Below, piece after piece: positions 23,514 through 35,668 of a DNA stretch of 64,000 nucleotides. The position numbers and the translations under genes were made by a program. Positions within the stretch are counted from its first letter, which is position 1, and each line of letters starts with the position of its first letter. Below the pieces are notes generated by a model. It ran no database searches, had not been told where the DNA came from, and worked only from the letters and a program-made list of their open reading frames with translations. Origin of the DNA: Humulus lupulus (lineage: Eukaryota; Streptophyta; Magnoliopsida; Rosales; Cannabaceae). The stretch covers positions 87,577,868 through 87,641,867 of the forward strand of contig NC_084797.1 of the NCBI RefSeq assembly GCF_963169125.1. Reading direction: 5' to 3'.

Positions 23514-24194
23514 TGATACGAACTACACCAACCTGTGATGAAACCCGACACCAAATATGGCACAGCCACCAAGAACACACGAAATGGGAATGAAGAACCG
23601 CGACCCAATGCTTAGCCAAGCACGAACCTTGGTATGAGGAAGACGCCACAAACGGGGATGGGAATCCGTTTGATAAGTCGGATTGAACGCCACAAGGGAT
23701 ACCCTTGATAAGTTCGGATAGTCTCTTCAAGAACTCAAGAAGAAAACTCACAAATTTTCATTTCATCAAAATCTGATTTTTTCCAAAATGTTTTCAAGGC
23801 CTTATATAGCCGAAAATTACATCAATACAAGCCCATTTGTCTTCCTAAAAACCGAAATATTAAAGACAAGCCTTTTGTCTTCCTAATGAAACCGAAAAAT
23901 AAAGACAACCCTTTGTCTTCCTAATGAAAACTGAAATTTAAAGACAACCCTTTGTCTTCCTAATAAAAACTGAAAATTAAAGACAAAAGGACTATTGGAC
24001 TCACACAAGTCAAATGTTTGACTTATCACAAAATAAACAAAGACTAAATAAAAAACGTGATTAAAAATAAAAAGACTCATTACAGGAAGCTAAATATTGA
24101 TCAAGCTCCTAAACTGGTGTCCTCATCATTCCTCCCCTTTTGACTTGGATCAACTGGAACTTGACTTGGATTTTTAGTCTTGGTGTCCTCATCA
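23514..24194 (-). repeat. 3' LTR of E6 (681 bp)
   Basis: Starts TGATACGAACTACACC as read on plus. Contains the internal second polypurine tract (about 24117-24145) and four U3 repeats. Next to it is a polypurine tract with G7. Confidence 0.93.
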
Positions 24195-27013
24195 TTCCCC
24201 CCCTCTTGAGAAAGATTTGACCTCAAATCGTCACCTGCATCAAAAGGACTCAAATCAGAAACATTAAAAGTAGCACTAACAGTATACTCACCTGGTAAAT
24301 CGAGTCTGTAGGCATTGTCATTGATCCTTTCTAGCACTTGAAACGGCCCATCTCCTCGAGGTAGCAATTTGGAACGTCTTTGTGCTGGGAATCGCTCTTT
24401 CCTCATGTGTAACCATACCCAATCACCGGGATCAAAAACCTGCTTGTTAGCATCAAGTTGGTTAGTGTTTAAAAGAGCCTCCTTAACCTCACTTTTTTTT
24501 TGCATAAAAATTATTTTGTTTTCTCTCTAATTTTCCCTCATTGATCGAACTTTTCTCTTTCTTTTCTCTCTCACTTGATTCGACCCTTTTCTCTCTTTGT
24601 CTCTTTTTTTTCTCACTCTCATTCATCTTTTCACTCTCCTTCTTTTGCTCACTCAATTTTTTTTTATCACTCAATTTTTGCAACCGCACTTGGTCTTCAT
24701 ATACTTGCTTTGGCGTCAATGGAGCTAGAGTGATTGTTCGTTCACAGAACGTGAATGAGTACTTGTTGGTGAAGCCATTATGCTGGACTCGCCGATCAAA
24801 TAGCCAAGGCCTTCCTAGAAGGTGGTGTCCAGCTTGCATGGGAACCACATCGCACAATACCTCATCCTCATACTTGCCAATTCGAAATGATACCAGCACC
24901 TGTTTTGTAACCCTCACTTCACCACTATCATTCAACCACTGCAACTTGTATGGACAAGGATGTTTAAGCGTTGGGAGCCCCAGCTTCTCAACCATGGAAG
25001 AAATAGCAACGTTAGTACAACTACCTCCATCAATAATCACACTGCATACCTTGTGATACGAACCACACCAACATTGTGATGAAACCCGACACCAAATATG
25101 GAACAGCCACCAAGAACATACGAGATTGGAATGGAACCGCGACCCAATGCTTAGCCAAGCACGAACCTTGGTATGAGGAAGACGCCACAAACGGGGATGG
25201 AATCCGTTTGATAAGTCAGGATGAACGCCACAAGGAATCTCCTTGTTAAGTTCAAAAGTTTCTTCAAGAACTCAAGAAGAAATAAACTCACAATTTAATT
25301 CAACATAATCTGATCTTTTTTTCCAAATGTTTTCAAGGCCTTATATAGCCGAAAATTACATCAATACAAGCCCCTTTGTCTTCCTAAAAACCGAAATATT
25401 AAAGACAAGCCTTTTGTCTTCCTAATGAAACCGAAAAATAAAGACAACCCTTTGTCTTCCTAATGAAAACTGAAATTTAAAGACAACCTTTTGTCTTCCT
25501 AATAAAAACCGAAAATTAAAGACAAAAGGACTATTGGACTCACACAAGTCAAATGTTTGACTTATCACAAAACAAAGACTAAATAAAAAACGTGATTAAA
25601 AATAAAAAGACTCATTACAGGAAGCTAAATATTGATCAAGCTCCTAAACTGGTGTCCTCATCATTCCTCCCCTCTTGACTTGGATCAACTGGAACTTGAC
25701 TTGGATTTTTAGTCTTGGTGTCCTCATCACCTTGTCTTTCACATGACAACGAGTGTGAAAGATGTTCTCCCGCTGCACCTCTTCTTCCTCTTCTTTTGCT
25801 TGCAAATTTAAGGCTCGTCGTGTGACTAGTGCAAGCATCTCACCAGATTCTGCCCCAAACTCCTCATCATCGATAGAAACATCTTCCAATGGTGGCATGT
25901 CAGCAAGATCTTCATCTTCAGAATCGAGCTCGCCACTTTCTCGAATCACCATAACTCTCTTGTTTGGACATTGGCTAGCTATGTGTCCTCGCCCCTGACA
26001 TTTGAAACACTTTATCTCACTAGAACGGGACGAAGTAGGGGCTGTTTTACCTTGAGGGGTCGTGGCTGGTTTTGGTGTAAAGGATGAAGTAGGTTGGTCT
26101 TCTTCCTTCTTTGGATAGTTCGACTGCCAAGGTGTTGCACTTGAATGGTGTGGGCTCGGTCTTGGCTTTGAACTTGTACTACCCCTCTTGAGCAGCCTCT
26201 CAACTTTGATTGCCATATGCACCAAATCTTCCAATTCCACATAATGGTGTAGCTCAATTGGATTATCAATCTCTCGGTTCAAACCATTCAAAAACCTTGC
26301 CATGGTTGCCTCCCGATCCTCTTCAACGTTGGCTCTAATCATAGCCATCTCCATCTCCTTGTAATACTCATCAACACTCTTGGAACCTTGACGACGGCCC
26401 TGCTTTTAAGATATAGATCTCGATAATAATGAGGTGGTACAAACCGTCGCCTCATCACCCTCTTCATTGCCTCCCATGTGTCAATAGGACGATCTCCACT
26501 CCGCCTCCTGTTGATGCACAACTGATCCCACCAAACAATAGCATAATCAGTAAACTCAATGGCAGCTAGTTTTACCTTCTTCATGTCGGAGTAGTTGTGA
26601 CAATCAAAAACTAACTCCATCTTCTTTTCCCACTCAAGGTATGCCTCAGGATCGCTCTTCCCCTGAAATGCTGGAATTCTCATCTTTATATTTCCTAAAT
26701 AATCATCTACCTGGTTCCTAGCTTCTCTATCCCGACCATACCTCCTATGGTTACCCGCCGACATCCTATCAAACTCTTCATCAGAAACTAACCCTTCCAA
26801 ATCCCCTTCATTCTCATCCTCCCTTTGGTACACCCTATTCCTCCGTGGCCTCCGTTGTGTTCCTTCTTCTACCCTATCCAACCTTTCATGTATTTGCTCA
26901 CACTCCGCCCTCATCATCCTTCGCATCTCCCCAATTAGTGCTTGCATTTGCAGATTTGGAACTTCAAGTGGCGGAATATCATTGCTTGCATCTTTCTCTG
27001 GATTTTGTGCCAT
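24101..27013 (-). pseudogene. Interrupted gag-protease-integrase-tail gene (E6)
   Basis: Begins MAQNPEKDASND at 27013 and is open to about 26400, where a short deletion in the LKLQGLRQG coding stretch shifts the frame. It resumes with [15 protein letters not shown] (26354) through the CCHC knuckle to KDKV, is then split by the solo LTR (25054-25729), and resumes at 25053 with [12 protein letters not shown] run of nine A on the coding strand (24492-24500), instead of eight, shifts the frame again before [18 protein letters not shown] and the integrase tail (24101-24505). Not translatable as one protein. Confidence 0.85.
25054..25729 (-). repeat. Solo CRM-like LTR in E6, TSD CCTTG
   Basis: 676 bp with both family termini, no internal domain, and the perfect TSD CCTTG at 25049-25053 and 25730-25734. 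It interrupts the KDKVCSV coding of E6. It is of the E2/E6 subtype because it contains the second internal polypurine tract. Solo LTRs form by recombination between the two LTRs of one element. Confidence 0.95.
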
Positions 27014-28271
27014 GATGGAAATCTGCAAAATAAGGTTAGAATATTATGGAGAAAAGACCTCACCACACTCCCTCACGTGTTTTCACTCAAAAATTGTCAC
27101 TCAAGTCCACTCGTGTTTGCACTCAATGATGGCTTTTACCCTCAAATAGGCTCACACCTCTGCCTTTTTCCACTCGTATTCTTCTTTAAGTTCTTTCAAA
27201 ACTAATCCAACAGTAATATGGAGTATTCAAGCAGCAAATTCAACCAAACAAACCAAACGAACACCGACGAAAACTGGTGAAAAATGACGAAAAAACGATG
27301 ATTTTTTGGAACACTTGTGTGGGGTTTTGGCAAAACGGTAGACCATAGGGAACAAGAATAGAACAAAAAATTTTAAGACGGGTTTCCAGACTTTTTTTTT
27401 TTTTTTTTAGTTCGGATCCTCTTGGTTTTCTTCTTCTTTCTTTTCTTTGATTTCTCAAATGCAGATGCAAGGAATGAATTTGAAAGCAAAATGAATCGGC
27501 TTTCACAAGAGAAACATTGGAGACTCAAAAAGAAAAGAGAAACAATGCAGATTCGGATTTCACAAAAAGAAAAGAGAAAACCCAACCCACTTTCGGATTT
27601 AACAATAAGAATAAGTGAAACTCAATCCCAACTCAGATTTCACCATAAGAACAAGATAAAACCCAATCTCAATTCAGATTTCACTACAAGAACAAGAGAA
27701 AACCCAATCCTAATTCAGATTTCACAATAAGAACAAGGGAACTCAATCCCAATTTGGATTGCACAATAAGAACAAGAGAAACCCAAAGAACTTTCGGATT
27801 TCACAACCAAACAAGAGGAACTCAATGAAAATTCGGTTTTTACAATAAGAACCCTAATTCACGAATTCAGAAACAAAAAGAAAACAAATTAGGGGAAATT
27901 GAAACAAAGAAAACAGATTATTTGGTTAATGACAATTGGAACAAGGAAACAAGGAAATTCATAAATCAACAAGTTCTAGCATAGTTTCGGATTTCACAAC
28001 AAATAAGGGAAACAAAGAAAACAATTGAAACAAGGAAATAAGAACACGATTTGAACAAAGAAACAATCTGGAATAAAGAGATTAACTATAATGGTTTCGG
28101 ATTTTTAGAAGGAAAACAAGAACAAAGACTAAGAAAATCAAGAACACGAATAGATAGATTTTTTTTTTTTTTATTTCAGAAATCCTAATATAAGAACACG
28201 AATTGAATAGAAAAAAAAAACACAAAGTAAAGGATAGGCCAAACCGGATGATCCTAATCTCTGATACCAAC
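27014..28271 (-). other. E6 untranslated leader with tandem repeats
   Basis: Non-coding. About nine ~35-bp repeats lie at 27545-27850 (ATTCAGATTTCACAATAAGAA type), poly-T tracts are present, and the primer site adjoins the 5' LTR (TCTCTGATACCA as read on plus). Confidence 0.78.
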
Positions 28272-28952
28272 TGATACGAACTACACCAACCTGTGATGAA
28301 ACCCGACACCAAATATGGCACAGCCACCAAGAACACACGAAATGGGAATGAAGAACCGCGACCCAATGCTTAGCCAAGCACGAACCTTGGTATGAGGAAG
28401 ACACCACAAACGGGGATGGGAATCCGTTTGATAAGTCGGATTGAACGCCACAAGGGATACCCTTGATAAGTTCGGATAGTCTCTTCAAGAACTCAAGAAG
28501 AAAACTCACAAATTTTCATTTCATCAAAATCTGATTTTTTCCAAAATGTTTTCAAGGCCTTATATAGCCGAAAATTACATCAATACAAGCCCATTTGTCT
28601 TCCTAAAAACCGAAATATTAAAGACAAGCCTTTTGTCTTCCTAATGAAACCGAAAAATAAAGACAACCCTTTGTCTTCCTAATGAAAACTGAAATTTAAA
28701 GACAACCCTTTGTCTTCCTAATAAAAACTGAAAATTAAAGACAAAAGGACTATTGGACTCACACAAGTCAAATGTTTGACTTATCACAAAATAAACAAAG
28801 ACTAAATAAAAAACGTGATTAAAAATAAAAAGACTCATTACAGGAAGCTAAATATTGATCAAGCTCCTAAACTGGTGTCCTCATCATTCCTCCCCTCTTG
28901 ACTTGGATCAACTGGAACTTGACTTGGATTTTTAGTCTTGGTGTCCTCATCA
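28272..28952 (-). repeat. 5' LTR of E6 (681 bp)
   Basis: Partner of 23514-24194. By eye it differs at two sites (GACACC for GACGCC near 28405, and CCCTC for CCCTT near 28890). Followed by the TSD AACTC. Confidence 0.93.
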
Positions 28953-30013
28953 AACTCCCACAGCTCAAACCATGTCTTTATAACCTCTTTTATCAATTCA
29001 TCATCTGAGTTCTTTCCAACCCATCATGCCAATGTCTCGATCCGAGTACCATTTCCGGGCATTCTTCTACCACAAATACTTAACACAACCCCTTAATCAT
29101 GACCTCTCATCTCCATATAACCAAGGATGGAATTAACTTTGCCCATCTTCCGACCAATTCTTAAGCAATCCAAACATTCCTCAAAACCAGGGGATAACAC
29201 CTTTTAGGCCTTCCATAAAATGCCCTTATCCGTCTATAATCTCACAATAAACCAACATTGATAACCTCGCTGTCAAAGCATACAATACAGCTCTTTTCCC
29301 AGAGAAGTTCGTTGTTCTTCTACCTAGTCTCAGCTATTAAACCCCACAGCTTACCCACATACTTGCGATCATCTGCTGCAGCTTTCAGGGATAGATGGAG
29401 GTCTCCAACTCCAGCTATTATCTGCAATCCCCCTATAAAACAATGCCAAATCCACTTAACCATTCTAGGCGCAAACCATTTGAGTTCATCCGCCACTGCT
29501 GACTAAACTCCTCAACCCTGAGATTCACACTCTGAACCAATCCAAAGCTAGGTCCAAATAACCATGGTTATCATGCACACATAAAACATATTAAGCACAG
29601 ATCCACAATACGATACATTTAGCTATCGAGTTCTTATTACAACCAAGTATACTCACACTTTATCATGCTTCCTACAAGCCAATAAACAGATATGACATAT
29701 GAATTCAATTTAGGCAATTAACCACATATACTCAATATGCAAACCATTATCCAAATATTCATTCACATGCAATAGCGATGCTAATCAGCACGCTTCAATC
29801 TCATCATGCTATAGTCAAGGGCCAGGCCCTATCAGTGTCTCATGCTCCCTATTAATCAAGCAGATATCAACAGTCATATTCCATTCTATTCATCTAAGCA
29901 TATAACCATATACACAATTACCAAACCCTGAGTCAAGCTTGTCTTTTCCGGCGAAAGTACATGTCCAACCAGTCTTCAGGAACCCTTAAACATAGGACGC
30001 TCTGATACCAAGT
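28953..30013 (-). mobile_element. Tekay-like element leader/5' internal region with primer site
   Basis: Between E6 and LTR L3. It contains a tRNA-Met primer site (GCTCTGATACCAA on plus, 29999-30011) 2 bp inside the LTR, followed by sequence matching the leader of coding element B (compare GGTTCCTGAAGAC near 30000 on the minus strand with 44757-44770). Beyond the leader no gag frame was found where element B has one, so the element is non-coding. Confidence 0.8.
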
Positions 30014-32535
30014 TGTAACGCCCTGGATAGCCAAGACCGTTACACTGTGTGCTTACAAATGTGTGATACATGCTAACTAAGTCATTTAGTTGGAAACGTG
30101 TTATAATAACTAAAGTTACACTAGGGTTAAAAGATTTCGGTCTCAAAAGTTTCATTTCTTATAATCAAACATTCTACATGGGATCCCAAAAGTAGTAAAG
30201 ATAAAAGACAGTTCACAAAATTCATAACAAATGTACCGCTACTAGCAACTCTAAGGGCAAAATAGACATTTAGGTTCACCCCGTCCTGTATCACTCCTCG
30301 GCCGTGGCAGCCGATCAGCTGACTATGTACATTCAGCCCCAAAGCTCTCCAACTCAGGACTAGTCCACTTTGCTCTTGCCTTTACCTGCACCACGTAGCA
30401 CCTGTGAGCCAAGGCCCAGCAAGAAAACACTATGACAGAGCATAATCATCAAATAAACAACCAGATAATTCATACAGTATACTCATATACTCAACATTCC
30501 AGATATTCACATACTAAATACATCATTTCATATCAATAATCAAATCACATATGATAACCAGGGTTAATGCCCTTAGGCCGCAGCCTCTGTTTATCCCACT
30601 GACCCTGGCCCGCTCAAACCGAGCTCAGTGAATATTAAGCTGTCCTCAGCTACCAGTGGCCGAGCCGCGCCCTGTGCGCAAATATTGATTACGACACTCG
30701 TAGGCCATTTATCACATGTCCCATGGCATAATACCATCTATGACATTATACAGATATAGGGAGCACTTAGTCCCAACACAATCACATATCCGGGTGCAAT
30801 TTTATTACCTTTGATTCCACTAGCTTTATTCATCGAGATCAACCCTCAAGCACGATCCCTTCCGAGCCCTAGCATACACCTAGTCACAGCCACAAATTAG
30901 AATCATCACCAAACCACAATTTTAAAACCTAACCTCGGGACTCATCCCGAGCCCTTGGGAAGCCCTAATTCCACCAAACGGGGTGGTGGAATCAAACCCC
31001 GAGCCCCTGGGCGAAAACCCTAAGAAATAACCCAAAAACCCTCTTCTGGACACAGGGTAGGGCTACAAAGAGGGCGCTATAGCGCTACAAGCAGAGCCAG
31101 AGGCGCCATGAAACCCAAGCCTAGCGCTATACCGCCCAAAGGCTAGCGCTACAGTGCTAGTCACAGACCAGCAACACCCAGTTTTTCTTCCTTCGATTTT
31201 CCTCGAACCAAAACCTCTAAAACCCTTCCAAACCTCAACTACACACCAAATTGAGTCTACCACCACCTATAACTCATCCCACACAACCCAATAACACAAT
31301 ACTTAACCACATGCATCATCAAACTAAGAAAATAAACATTGAACTCAAGAACTCAAGGATTCAATAAGAAACTCAGGAACTTAGAACTTCAAAGCCATAA
31401 TTTGTTACCTTCTATGGAGAATTCCGACCCTAAGTTATCTCTAGCATCCAACCAGGCTCAAGCCCTTCAACTCCTCAAGCTTGATTCCCTTTATTCCATC
31501 CAAAACTCAAGCTTAGAAACCATCTCAATAAAACTCAGAAAAACACATCAGGAAATCTTGAAGCTTACCTCAATTGAGTGGCTAGTATAGTTTCCTATCT
31601 ATGATTCTGCTATTTAGATTTACTGAAATAATTTTACTGGAATATTGAAGGAATCTCCCGGGTGGGTAGAAAGAATAAGTACAGTTTTGACTGTTTTGCT
31701 AATGTACAAAGTAACAAACATTATATATAATTTGATCAGTCGATCATTTTTCAATCATTCATTGAATGATAAATCACTACAAGTGACGGAGATACACGAT
31801 TTAAATAACGAAAGATCCAATATTTAAAAATTGTATCTAAAATAACTGGAAAAGTAGAAACAAGACCGGATATAATTTGTTCATTATGAGCAAATCCAAA
31901 ACCTGCTAACTCTTTTAGCTTCACCAAGGCCTTTAGCCCTAAGCTCCAACCTGATCTTACTCTGGGATTCCAGCTCCAAAAATCACAAAGAATGGTGAAG
32001 TATGGCCAAACCGACAAAGAGAAAGAGTCCCCTGTTTTTCCTTCTTTCTTTCCTTCTCTTCTCTTTCTTTTAACTTCTGAAACTTTCTACAGCGTCCACT
32101 AAAACTAAAAAAGGCAATTAACATTTATCTATTTTCAGTCAAATGACCATTTTGCCCTCCCATTAATTCCTAAGCCTTAAAGCACACCAAGGTTCCCGCT
32201 AATTCCTCGAGTGTCCCTAGTAATTTCCACTTACATCCCGACACTTAACTAATCACCAAATACTTTCCTCAATAACAAATAGTCTCCAATATATTCTCTA
32301 AATCCCCAGATATACCCCTAGACTCACCCCGAGCCGGGTATAAATCCCCGCTGTGACTTTCCTGCTAAACCGCTTGCTAGGATCGCCTTGAGTCACAAGC
32401 TACAAATATATCCACATAATAATGTGGTCTCAACATTTTATCACAGATATTTACATGTATGCCCTCAATGGGCCAAAATTACGAATATGCCCTTATAACC
32501 TAATCAGGGCCTACATGCATACTAATACACATAGT
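30014..32535 (-). repeat. Tekay-like LTR (L3), truncated, with plastid insert
   Basis: 5' LTR of the minus-strand element, closely related to L2 over its whole length. It starts TGTAACGCCCTGG at 30014. At 31585-31901 it is interrupted by chloroplast DNA. At 32535 it stops at ATACACATAGT, where L2 continues CATGCATCACATT (10120); about 130 bp of its terminal region is missing. From 32536 the sequence is the opposite-strand LTR of element B. Confidence 0.88.
31585..31901 (-). pseudogene. cemA: Nuclear copy of chloroplast DNA (cemA 3' end)
   Basis: On the minus strand, from about 31900 to 31751, the translation reads [35 protein letters not shown] and [13 protein letters not shown], then stop TGA at 31753-31751. 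This is the C-terminal third of the chloroplast envelope membrane protein CemA, a plastid-encoded inner-envelope protein linked to proton extrusion and CO2 uptake. The remaining ~165 bp (31585-31750) fit the AT-rich spacer that follows cemA in plastid genomes. Flanks are Tekay LTR: the sister LTR reads GGCTATTCCCTGCTAAC without the insert, and here GGCTA and CCTGCTAAC flank it with about 3 bp lost. There is no start codon or promoter, so it is non-functional. Confidence 0.93.
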
Positions 32536-32837
32536 GTAGGGTCGTGGCCCGTGTCTAGTTCTGGGCATGGATGGGCTTCTGTTTGGGGGCCATGTCGTGG
32601 CATAGGAAGCTTAAGCCGTGGCCCTTAAGGAAATTTGGGTTTTTGGGATTTTAATCATGGGAATTTAACCTAGGGTGCTCGGGGTGGAATCTACTACTGT
32701 GTTTGGTGGAATTTGATGTTCCACAGACTAGAACCTTATTTAGAAGCCCTTTTACAATTATTAATGGTATCCCTTATCTTGGTTGTGCCTAGGTATATAA
32801 GCTAAGGGCTCGGGAAACGGATCGTGCTCAAGAGGCA
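32536..32837 (+). repeat. 5' LTR remnant of element B, first piece
   Basis: Matches the 3' LTR from about 56327 (GGATGGGCTT, GGGATTTTAATCATGGGA, CTCGGGAAACGGATCG). The first ~1.13 kb of the LTR is absent because of the breakpoint at 32535. At 32838 solo LTR C interrupts it; it resumes at 43842. Confidence 0.85.
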
Positions 32838-33902
32838 TGTAATGCCCCGAATTCTCCGATATGGTTTAGCGGCGGTTTAGTAGGCCGGGAGGGCCGTAAT
32901 TGTTTAATTACGCCATTAAATGATTTTATGCATGTCTATGTGAATTATATTATGATATAATGATATATGCATGCATGTGGGTCCACATTTGATATATTAT
33001 GCTGTTTTGATAATTCGGCCCATTGAGGGTAATTTGTGTATTTGGGTGCATGATGTGATTTGTGAATGAGATTCCATTATTATGGAGATATATTCGAGCG
33101 ATTCGGCATGAGACGGTTATTTTTAGTGGATTAGCGGTTTTGTCATAACGGGGTCAATTTTGGGGTAATAGGAATGTTTATTTGATGATAAATTGGGAAT
33201 ATTTGAGATCAGGGTGAAATTCTGGAGGTTTTGACTATAATGTCCCTGGGGGTATTTTTTTTGGGACCCCGAGCATTAGGTTTTATTTGAGGTTACTTAA
33301 GCTTGAAGTAACTGTCAGATAGAACGTACGATAAGAAAATCTCTCGTTCTCCTTCGTTAGTTCATTTTCGCCACCCGAAGCATTTTTGACGAAATCTTAA
33401 GTTCTAGGAGCCATAATCAAGTGAGGATCGAGGCATAGCGATCCTATGAAAGATTAGAAGCTTCTTGGTTGAAGGATTTGATAGAGAACAACCTAATCGA
33501 AGCTAATCAAAGTTTAAGTTTTGAGTTTTTCCGAGTTTCTAAGCTTTGAATTGATTTTGTGAATTGTTGAGTTTTCGATTCGTTTGAACCTTGGGTTTTG
33601 AGGGTTTTGATGCATGGGGAAGCTTGGAAACTTTTTTTTGATGATTGGGGAATGTTTAGGTATGATTTTGGAGGCTTTGGAGTGTTAAAAACGCGGTTGG
33701 GAATGGCCCAGGGTGAAGGGTCGCGGCCCTGTTCTTGGGGCTTCGCGGCCCTGCCTTGAAGAAGCAGGTGAAGCTTTTGTGCTTGCTGGGCGCCGCGGCC
33801 CTTTTTGGAGGGTACCGCGGCCCTTGCCTCAGAGAACCTTGGGGGCCGCGGCCCAAGGTGCTAGGGCCACAGCCCTTGCCCTGTTTTCTCCCCGTTTGCT
33901 CG

Positions 33903-34029
33903 TTTTGACCCCGGGAACCTAGTTTTAGGCCTCGGGAGTGTCCCTACTACTTGGATTTGTTTGGATTGATCTCTTGGAGGCTAGATAATGGTTTGAAAAC
34001 CCTTGATTTTCTTGATTATTGATGGTGTC
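33903..34029 (+). repeat. 127-bp direct repeat, left copy
   Basis: TTTTGACCCCGGGAACC ... GATTATTGATGGTGTC, repeated at 35542-35668 with several substitutions by eye. The pair flanks the solo LTR at 34030-35538. Too long for an ordinary target-site duplication. Confidence 0.9.
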
Positions 34030-35538
34030 TGATAACTCTATGATATAGAGTTATTTATTTGACTTTTAAACTTAATTATTCATAAAAAGAGTGATGATTT
34101 TGGTGTTTGTTTGTTAATTTTAAGTTGTTATCTATCTATATAATTAGTTGATCTAATATTGGAATCTTGCAATGTTTTGGGTTTAAATTGAAATTAAATA
34201 ACTAATCTTGTTATCGTTTTCTGTGAAAAAAGGGAATCAAGCTATCCATGGAAGGATTGAAGAAGAAAAATTGGAAGTTTGGTTTGGAAGCAAAAGCTGA
34301 AACTTTCCAGATTGCTAAATTCATGCTGCAGCATGCTGGAGCTCACTTGCTGACGTGGAAAATTAAAGGCAGCTGTGTCATTTCCTTTTAATTCGTGGCC
34401 AGGTGGCATGGGTCCATAAATGGCGCCAGCTGGAGTTATTTTGGGCAGAAAAGTGGTCCAATTTAGTGGGCCTAAGTGGAGGAAAATAAGGTGGGCTTTC
34501 TAATTGGAGACATCATGTTTTTACCCTAATTGGGAGTAAAGGAGAGTACTAGCCGTATCACCTTGGTAGCAGCCATTGGAGGACTATCATCAGAAGAAAA
34601 AGTACAGAAAAACAGAGAGAAAAATATAGAGAAGTACAATTGTTGAAGGGGAACGAGAAGGACAAGGAGGATTCACACACCAACTATATCGGATTTGTCC
34701 CATTTACTCTTCTTCTTTAATTTTTGTATTTCCTAATTTAGAATAGCTATTTTAGAACTAATGGATATCAATTTTCCATTTCAGATTTTGGATACTAATT
34801 TAGCTATGAGCTAAGCTTTTTGAGACTTGAATGGTTAAAGAACCCTATGTCATAGTTATTAAAGTTTAAATGCATATTTACGTAAATTCACCATTGTTCA
34901 TTCAAGTGTTGTTCATGATTATTGTTTGTTGTTGTTTGGCCAACAATGGCAGATTATTAAGCTAGATTTAATTCTGGAAAGGTTGAATGTAATAGTTTGT
35001 ACTTGAATGATGCAAGATCATAACCATTGTTAGGTTGTTCTTAGTGAGTAGAATAGGAATAGTTTACTTACCTTGCATAAATTTTGAGAATTGGTGCTGT
35101 TATTTGTGTTCTTAAGCCTGATTTGATATAGGAATATATTTGATTGGATGGTAGAACTATATTCACGAGTTTTGAAAAAATCTGGTGAGCATATTGGGAA
35201 TTCTAGTTAACTCTGGTGCGATTTGCTAAATTTAATGCTATAACATTCTGGGCAGTTTTTGACATAGGGGGATTTAGCTATTCAAGTCCAATTTTTCCAT
35301 TGATAATTCTTCTTGTTGTTATTTCTCTAGAACTTGTGGTTAATTTTAAGCATATTGTAATTTCTTTCCTTCTATTTTAGTTTCAACAACCACTCAATTC
35401 AGTTTCTTAAATTTCTAAGTTGTAATTAATTGGTGTTTACATTGAACTTTTTAATACCAATCCCTGTGGAGACGATTCACTTATCATTATATTACTTGTG
35501 TTGGACTGTGTACACTTGCACATATAATTTTCACAACA
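34030..35538 (+). mobile_element. Solo LTR of another Ty3/gypsy lineage (Tat/Athila-like)
   Basis: 1,509 bp beginning TGATAACTCTATGATATAGAG and ending TTTTCACAACA. Near its end it has ACCAATCCCTGTGGAGACGA, a phrase typical of U5 in plant Tat/Athila LTRs. No coding capacity. Flanking 5-mers do not match; instead it is bracketed by a 127-bp direct repeat of the host LTR. Lineage assignment is from memory of such LTR ends and is tentative. Confidence 0.6.
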
Positions 35539-35541
35539 AGT

Positions 35542-35668
35542 TTTTGACCCCGGGAACCTAGTTTTAGGCCTCGGGAGAGTCCCTACTACTTGGATTAGTT
35601 TGGATTGATCTCCTGGAGGCTAGATAATGGTTTGAAAACCCTTGATTATCATGATTATTGATGGTATC
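35542..35668 (+). repeat. 127-bp direct repeat, right copy
   Basis: Partner of 33903-34029. From here the host LTR C continues (CTATAATGTGTTATGATTAGG) to E7. Confidence 0.9.

Larger units (their letters stand above)
23514..28952 (-). mobile_element. E6: CRM-like element with nested solo LTR, TSD AACTC
   Basis: LTRs 23514-24194 and 28272-28952 (681 bp each, about two differences by eye). The TSD AACTC is perfect (23509-23513 and 28953-28957). The internal domain is gag-protease-integrase tail with the shared deletion, plus a solo LTR (25054-25729) inserted at the protease. The total of 5,439 bp includes that solo LTR. Confidence 0.94.

Noticed and set aside
24489..25190. Apparent gene starting MWRLPHTKVRAWLSIGS joined to protease
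   Set aside because: An artefact of readthrough from the solo LTR at 25054-25729 into E6 protease coding. The same applies to 50657-51394 and 16676-17416.
31645..31827. Plus-strand open frame within the plastid fragment
   Set aside because: It is the antisense of cemA and its spacer; the minus strand matches CemA protein.
33656..33922. Open frames on both strands in LTR C
   Set aside because: Low-complexity products of the GCCGCGGCCC repeat block; GC-rich sequence simply lacks stops.
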